Shown here one piece after another: positions 1-3,265 of a stretch of DNA of 5,847 bases. Location: assembly GCA_021798075.1 (NCBI GenBank), contig JAJZYO010000142.1:1-5847 (forward strand), read 5' to 3'. The number at the start of each line of letters is the position of its first letter. The first letter of the stretch is position 1. This DNA comes from Actinomycetes bacterium. GTDB taxonomy: Bacteria > Actinomycetota > Acidimicrobiia > Acidimicrobiales > Palsa-688. The translations under genes were made by a program, and so were the position numbers. The notes under the pieces were generated by a model. It had not been told where the DNA came from and made no database searches. It worked only from the letters and a program-made list of their open reading frames with translations.

Positions 1-438
1 GCCACGCAGCTCGGCGTGGGTGCCGGTGCCGGGATCGTGTTCATCGAGCGGCTCCGCTTCGCTGGGGCCGAGCCGATCGCCTGGGACCGGTCCTGGCTCC
101 CGGCCGACCAGGCCAGGGCACTGCTCCACGCCGACCTCTCCTCCGGAGGGCTCTACGACCTTCTCGCCACCCACTGCGCCCAGCGCATCACCGGAGGCTG
201 GGAACGCATCAGGCCCGTTGTGCCGGAGCCCACTGAACGCAAGCTGTTGCGGCTGCCGTCCAAGGTTGCCGCCTTCTCGATCGAACGGCTGGCCCTCGTC
301 GGGGACACCCCCATCGAATGGCGCAGGAGCCTCATCAGAGGCGACCGCTACTCGCTGATCGCCCAATGGCCAGCGGGAGCGCAACCCCGACCCGAGGGTC
401 TGACCCGAGAAGATGCCAACTTTCTCATCAGGGCTTAG
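1..438 (+). CDS. GntR/HutC-family transcriptional regulator, C-terminal UTRA domain (5' end outside window)
   Basis: The reading frame is open from the first base and ends at TAG 436-438, giving 145 visible residues; an internal GTG at 16 is not needed as a start. The pattern is that of a UTRA domain, the small-molecule-binding half of HutC-type GntR repressors. It shows a strand like VFIERLRFAGAEPIAWDRSW near residues 13-32, a SGGLYDLLA stretch near 43-51, then a second related strand pair (FSIERLALVGDTPIEWRRS) and a closing RGDRYSLIAQWP. In this family an N-terminal winged helix binds an operator and the UTRA domain senses a metabolite, often a sugar phosphate, sugar acid or amino acid. The DNA-binding half lies upstream of the window, so operator and ligand cannot be read here. 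The broken dehydratase 1.9 kb downstream hints at sugar-acid metabolism, but that link is only inference. Confidence 0.85.
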   Translation, partial: ATQLGVGAGAGIVFIERLRFAGAEPIAWDRSWLPADQARALLHADLSSGGLYDLLATHCAQRITGGWERIRPVVPEPTERKLLRLPSKVAAFSIERLALVGDTPIEWRRSLIRGDRYSLIAQWPAGAQPRPEGLTREDANFLIRA

Positions 439-512
439 GCTACGATGAATTGACGCCGCGGCCACTGGCGGCAAGGTCATCCCGGAGCCAGCTGGGGCCG
501 GGGTCGCGGACA

Positions 513-1277
513 ATGACGGGCATGGAGATCGACGTCGACGAGGCTGCATCGCGGTGGCCCGACACCTTTGAGCCGGAGCATCAGGGGTCGAGACGCGGGC
601 AGCGGCGCAAGCGGGTCATGATCGGGCTGTCCACCGGGTTGGCGGCATTGGCGTTCGTAGTCGTGGCGGGCCCGGCCATCTTCTTCCGTATCGAAGGGCC
701 GGCACCCAAGCGCTTGGCCCTACCCGTTGGCCCGGGTAGGACGGTCGGGCCTGTCAACGGGACCTGGACCGTGACGTCGCCCTCCGAGGTCCAGTACCGG
801 GTGGCCGAGATCTTGTTCGGCCAGCGCCACATTGCGGTCGGGACGACCTCGAAGGTACAGGGGAGCTTGACGATCGAGGGTGCTACGGTGACATCAGCGC
901 ACTTCAGTGTGGACATGGCGTCCGTCCGTAGCGGTGTGGCCGGTCGAGACTCGCAGTTTTCCGGTTGGATCATGGACACGGCGAACTACCCCAAGGGCTA
1001 CTTCACCTTGGTCAAGGCCATTGACCTCAAAAAGGTGCCGAGCAAGCAGCACATCATCGACCTTGTTGCCTTGGGCAAGCTCACCCTCCGGGGGAAATCG
1101 CGGACCGTGAAGTTCCCGCTGCGAGCAGAGCGCTACGGCAACGGCATAGAGGCCAATGGTGCGCTCACGATCCGCTTCGGTCTCTGGGGTATCCCCAACC
1201 CTAGTTTCGCCATCACCCGCGTGGGTAGCACCGGCACGATCGACGTCTTGCTGCACCTCGTCCGCAAGAGCGCCTGA
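513..1277 (+). CDS. Membrane-anchored YceI-family protein
   Basis: This encodes 254 residues from ATG 513 (251 from ATG 522, an equally possible start); the frame is open further upstream to 318, but that part overlaps the preceding gene and looks non-coding. Order of parts: an acidic N-terminus; a basic stretch (RRGQRRKR, about 27-34); one hydrophobic helix at 35-58; a Pro/Gly-rich linker to about 80; then a YceI-like domain from about 82 to the end. Domain marks are GTWTVTSPSEVQYRV, VQGSLTIEG, FSVDMASVRSG, the D-x-Q-F-SGWIMDTANYP segment, LTLRGKSRTVKFPL, and a final strand ending in IDVLLHLV. YceI proteins form a lipocalin-like beta barrel that in known members binds isoprenoid-like lipids; the physiological role is usually unknown. 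Charge placement suggests N-in topology with the barrel outside the membrane. No strong ribosome binding site is visible. It begins 74 bases after the regulator stop codon, so co-transcription is possible but unproven. Confidence 0.85.
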   Translation: MTGMEIDVDEAASRWPDTFEPEHQGSRRGQRRKRVMIGLSTGLAALAFVVVAGPAIFFRIEGPAPKRLALPVGPGRTVGPVNGTWTVTSPSEVQYRVAEILFGQRHIAVGTTSKVQGSLTIEGATVTSAHFSVDMASVRSGVAGRDSQFSGWIMDTANYPKGYFTLVKAIDLKKVPSKQHIIDLVALGKLTLRGKSRTVKFPLRAERYGNGIEANGALTIRFGLWGIPNPSFAITRVGSTGTIDVLLHLVRKSA

Positions 1278-1516
1278 TTGCGGCAATCTAGCTGGAACCG
1301 GCACCGCAGGACGCCCAAGGCCGTGGCGGTCTCGCCGTTCCTCGCGCTCGACGACGTCACCGGGGGTGCCCCGAGACATGCACCCGAGACATGACAGGGC
1401 TCCCCGCTGCCAGGCCACAAGGCGCCTGAGCGCGGGACTTCTTGCGAGAGGCGAAGGACCAAGGTCCCTAGCGTGACGCGGCCCAGGGCGCACAGACTTT
1501 TAGGAACACGAACGAG
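1278..1516. other. 239-base spacer without a recognised gene
   Basis: I see no convincing gene or RNA here. It holds an 11-bp direct repeat (listed separately), a short palindrome GGACC-AA-GGTCC at 1456-1467, and a loose -10-like TAGCGT at 1469-1474. The last lies 43 bases before the GTG at 1517, with no good -35 partner. The promoter of the following gene, if it has its own, should lie in this spacer. Confidence 0.5.
1370..1393 (+). repeat. Short tandem direct repeat CCCGAGACATG
   Basis: The 11-mer CCCGAGACATG occurs at 1370-1380 and again at 1383-1393, a 13-base period with two bases between copies. It sits in the spacer about 125 bases upstream of the membrane sensor-like gene. Two same-direction copies close together could be a binding site for a regulator that binds in tandem, but nothing else in the window carries the motif, so chance duplication is possible. 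Confidence 0.5.
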
Positions 1517-2173
1517 GTGGAGTTTGGGGTAGACGGGCAAGTGAACGAGAAGACAGTGCCAGCCGAGGGGAGGTGGGCCATCGCCACATGGGCGCGCGAG
1601 GCGTGGGCATCGGTCCCTGTGTCGCTCGTAATGGTCGCGGGCCTCTTTGCCGGCGTGACCGTGCTGCGCTGGTTCATCGACCGCAGTGGCCAGGCGGCCG
1701 CACTGCTGTACGTCGTGCCGATCACGCTCGGAGCGCTGCGCTTCGGGCGGCGGGGAGCGGCCGGTACCGCAGCGCTCGGCTGCCTGGGCTTCATCGTGTT
1801 GGCCCTCGTCCACGGGCGGGGGGACCTCGACCTGACCGGGTGGTCAGCCCCCGTGCTCTCCATGGCCCTGGTCGGCTACCTGGCAGCGCGCCTAGAGGAA
1901 CTCGTCCGCGTGCACGCCGAGCGCAGCAGGCATTTGGAGGCGATCTGCGAAGCACAACATGCTGCGCTCACGGTGAGCGACTCGATCGTCCAGCAGGTCG
2001 CGGCGGTGCGCTGGATGCTCGAGGCCGGAAAGGCGGAGGAAGCGGCCGAGGTCCTCGACGGGACGGTCGCCCAAGGGATCGAGAAACTGAGCGGCGGCCT
2101 CTCGCAGTACACGCCGGGCGACTCGGTTGACGGATCAGCACCGAGCATGGAGCGCCGGCCCCGGCCAACCTGA
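1517..2173 (+). CDS. Four-helix membrane protein with kinase-like dimerisation helices but no kinase domain
   Basis: This encodes 218 residues from GTG 1517, with AGGA 12-15 bases upstream at 1502-1505; GTG 1541 is an alternative start eight codons later. Four hydrophobic segments lie near residues 33-53, 60-75, 80-98 and 108-124. The stretch LLYVVPITLGALRFGRRG is typical of DUF4118/MASE-like sensor membrane domains. A charged coiled-coil-like helix follows (125-150), then LTVSDSIVQQVAAVRWMLEAG and a second helix to about 195, ending in a polar tail. The SDSIVQQ segment lines up with the ELHDTVAQ core of HisKA_3 histidine kinases, but the phosphoacceptor His is Ser154, and no ATPase (HATPase) domain follows before the stop. 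Similar helix pairs with Asn or another residue in place of His occur in actinobacterial signalling proteins. A role as a dimerising membrane sensor or partner of a true kinase is inference. Gene confidence is good; function is uncertain. Confidence 0.7.
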   Translation: MEFGVDGQVNEKTVPAEGRWAIATWAREAWASVPVSLVMVAGLFAGVTVLRWFIDRSGQAAALLYVVPITLGALRFGRRGAAGTAALGCLGFIVLALVHGRGDLDLTGWSAPVLSMALVGYLAARLEELVRVHAERSRHLEAICEAQHAALTVSDSIVQQVAAVRWMLEAGKAEEAAEVLDGTVAQGIEKLSGGLSQYTPGDSVDGSAPSMERRPRPT

Positions 2174-2185
2174 CATGCCCACGCT

Positions 2186-2191
2186 TTATAT
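2186..2191 (+). promoter_or_regulatory. Possible -10 element TTATAT
   Basis: TTATAT is the only AT-rich hexamer in this spacer, 13 bases after the stop codon of the membrane gene. A start of transcription near 2198 would give the dehydratase-like gene a leader of about 135 bases containing the 2296-2323 hairpin. No proper -35 is seen at normal spacing: CTGACA at 2170-2175 is too close. Weak call. Confidence 0.25.
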
Positions 2192-2295
2192 GCCGTGGTC
2201 GTGTTGGACGATGCAATAGCCCCACCGACTGGCCGTCAGCACCACCTGACTGCGCTGGCGGGGAAGCTGTTGACGATGCGCCGTGCCGCCGGCCG

Positions 2296-2323
2296 GTGGG
2301 CTCTGCGCCAGCGCAGAGCCCAC
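2296..2323. repeat. Perfect 13-bp inverted repeat (terminator or operator candidate)
   Basis: GTGGGCTCTGCGC (2296-2308) and GCGCAGAGCCCAC (2311-2323) are exact reverse complements separated by CA. As RNA this gives a 12-bp stem with a four-base CCAG loop, very stable. No T-run follows, so it is not a classical intrinsic terminator, though actinobacterial terminators often lack one. It lies 122 bases after the stop of the membrane gene and ends 11 bases before ATG 2334, the likely original start of the dehydratase-like gene. Read-through control, a leader hairpin that hides the start, or a dimeric-protein operator all fit. Confidence 0.75.
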
Positions 2324-2333
2324 GCGCTCAGCG

Positions 2334-3238
2334 ATGCACCACGAAGGTCGTCACGCTCTCCGGCGGCACCGACCCCACGAGCTCCCCGTCGTGTAGGTAC
2401 CGACGAGGGCATCGTCGGGTGGGGGGAGCCGACATTGGAGGGCCGAGCCGAAACGGTGGTGGCGGCCGTCGGCGAGCTGGCACGATACTTGGTGGGGGAG
2501 GACCCGCTGCGCATCGAGCACCACTGGCAGGTGCTTACCAAAGGCGGTTTTTACCGAGGCGGCCCGGTGCTTTCGAGCGCGGTCGCCGGCCTCGACCAGG
2601 CCCTGTGGGACATCGCCGGCAAGGCCCGTGGCGTGCCGGTCCACGAGTTGCTCGGTGGGCCGGTGCGCGAGTCGGCCAGGGTTTACGCCTGGATCGGCGG
2701 GGACGAGCCAGCCCATGTGGCCGAAGAGGCGTCCGCCCAGGTGGAAGCCGGCTTCAGCGCCGTCAAGATGAACGGGTCGGCGCAACTCGAGGCGCTCGGC
2801 CCGCCTGCTGCCACCCGGGAGATAGCTCGGCGGGTGGAGGCCGTGCGCAACGCCATCGGGGAGGAGCGCGACGTGGTCGTCGACTTCCACGGCAGGATGT
2901 CGAAGGGGATGGCCCGGCGGGCGTTGCAGGCGCTCGAGCCGTACCACCCGCTCTTCGTGGAGGAGGCGGTGCGCCCCGAGTTCTCCCGCGACTTGCGCAC
3001 GCTCGTCGAGTCCACCAGCATCCCGCTCGCGACAGGGGAACGCCTCTTTTCTCGCTGGGATTTCAGGGACGTCCTCTCGACCGGGATCGCGGTGGCGCAG
3101 CCGGACCCGAGCCACGCCGGCGGGATCTCCGAGGCGCGCCGGATCGCCGTGATGGCCGAGGCCTGGGACATGGCGCTGGCGCCGCACTGCCCGCTCGGGC
3201 CGGTGGCGCTGGCACCCAGCGCTTCCGCCTGCCGGTAG
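2334..3238 (+). pseudogene. dgoD: D-galactonate dehydratase-like enolase-superfamily gene, damaged at both ends
   Basis: The body is read in one frame from about 2393 to TAG 3236-3238 and matches galactonate dehydratase (mandelate racemase/muconate lactonizing group), which removes water from D-galactonate to give 2-keto-3-deoxygalactonate. Marks in order: VGTDEGIVGWGEP; GGFYRGGPVL; LDQALWDIAGKA; VKMNG; VVDFHGR; LFVEEAV; ATGERLFSRWDF; QPDPSHAGG; LAPHCPLGPVALA. Codons for the three metal ligands are at 2882 (Asp), 2960 (Glu) and 3038 (Glu). The two catalytic His codons are at 2888 (in DFHGR) and 3185 (in HCPLGP). The frame is open upstream to a GTG at 2195, but that stretch crosses the inverted repeat and resembles no dehydratase N-terminus. 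ATG 2334 is in another frame; one extra base after 2390 would join it to read ELPVRVGTDEG, as the family expects. After VALA the sequence diverges and stops, so about 80 C-terminal residues are missing. A non-functional remnant is most likely; sequencing error could explain the N-terminal shift only. Confidence 0.75.
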
Positions 3239-3252
3239 CGAACATGCGTTCC
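3239..3252 (+). promoter_or_regulatory. LexA-binding SOS box upstream of dnaE2
   Basis: CGAAC-ATGC-GTTCC contains an exact GAAC-N4-GTTC core (3240-3251), the palindrome bound by LexA in Gram-positive bacteria and mycobacteria; only the last flanking base departs from the symmetric CGAAC-N4-GTTCG. It begins one base after the preceding stop codon and ends directly against the -10 hexamer, so LexA bound here would block RNA polymerase. The gene that follows, dnaE2, is a known SOS gene in mycobacteria, which supports the call. Confidence 0.85.
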
Positions 3253-3258
3253 TATACT
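3253..3258 (+). promoter_or_regulatory. -10 element TATACT of the dnaE2 promoter
   Basis: TATACT differs from the sigma-70 consensus TATAAT at one base. The -35 region is weak: CTGCCG at 3229-3234 with 18-base spacing keeps only three consensus bases. Transcription would be expected to start six to eight bases downstream, at about 3264-3266, which coincides with the GTG start codon at 3266. No ribosome binding site at suitable spacing is present, so a leaderless mRNA, common in actinobacteria, is the natural reading. Confidence 0.75.
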
Positions 3259-3265
3259 GACCAGG

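Noticed and set aside
441..446. TACGAT as a -10 element for the YceI gene
   Set aside because: It fits TANNNT but has no -35 partner at normal spacing and lies about 70 bases from the start codon; too weak to list.
1276..1288. GATTGC-G-GCAATC palindrome overlapping the YceI stop codon as a terminator
   Set aside because: The usable stem is only about five base pairs and no T-run follows; it could be a chance palindrome.
2235..2250. GTCAG-CACCAC-CTGAC inverted repeat
   Set aside because: Only five base pairs per arm, with no extension; expected by chance in a spacer of this length.
1..3238. A single sugar-acid operon with the UTRA regulator controlling the dehydratase
   Set aside because: A YceI gene, a sensor-like gene and spacers of 74, 239 and about 160 bases lie between them, and the dehydratase looks broken; the link stays speculative.
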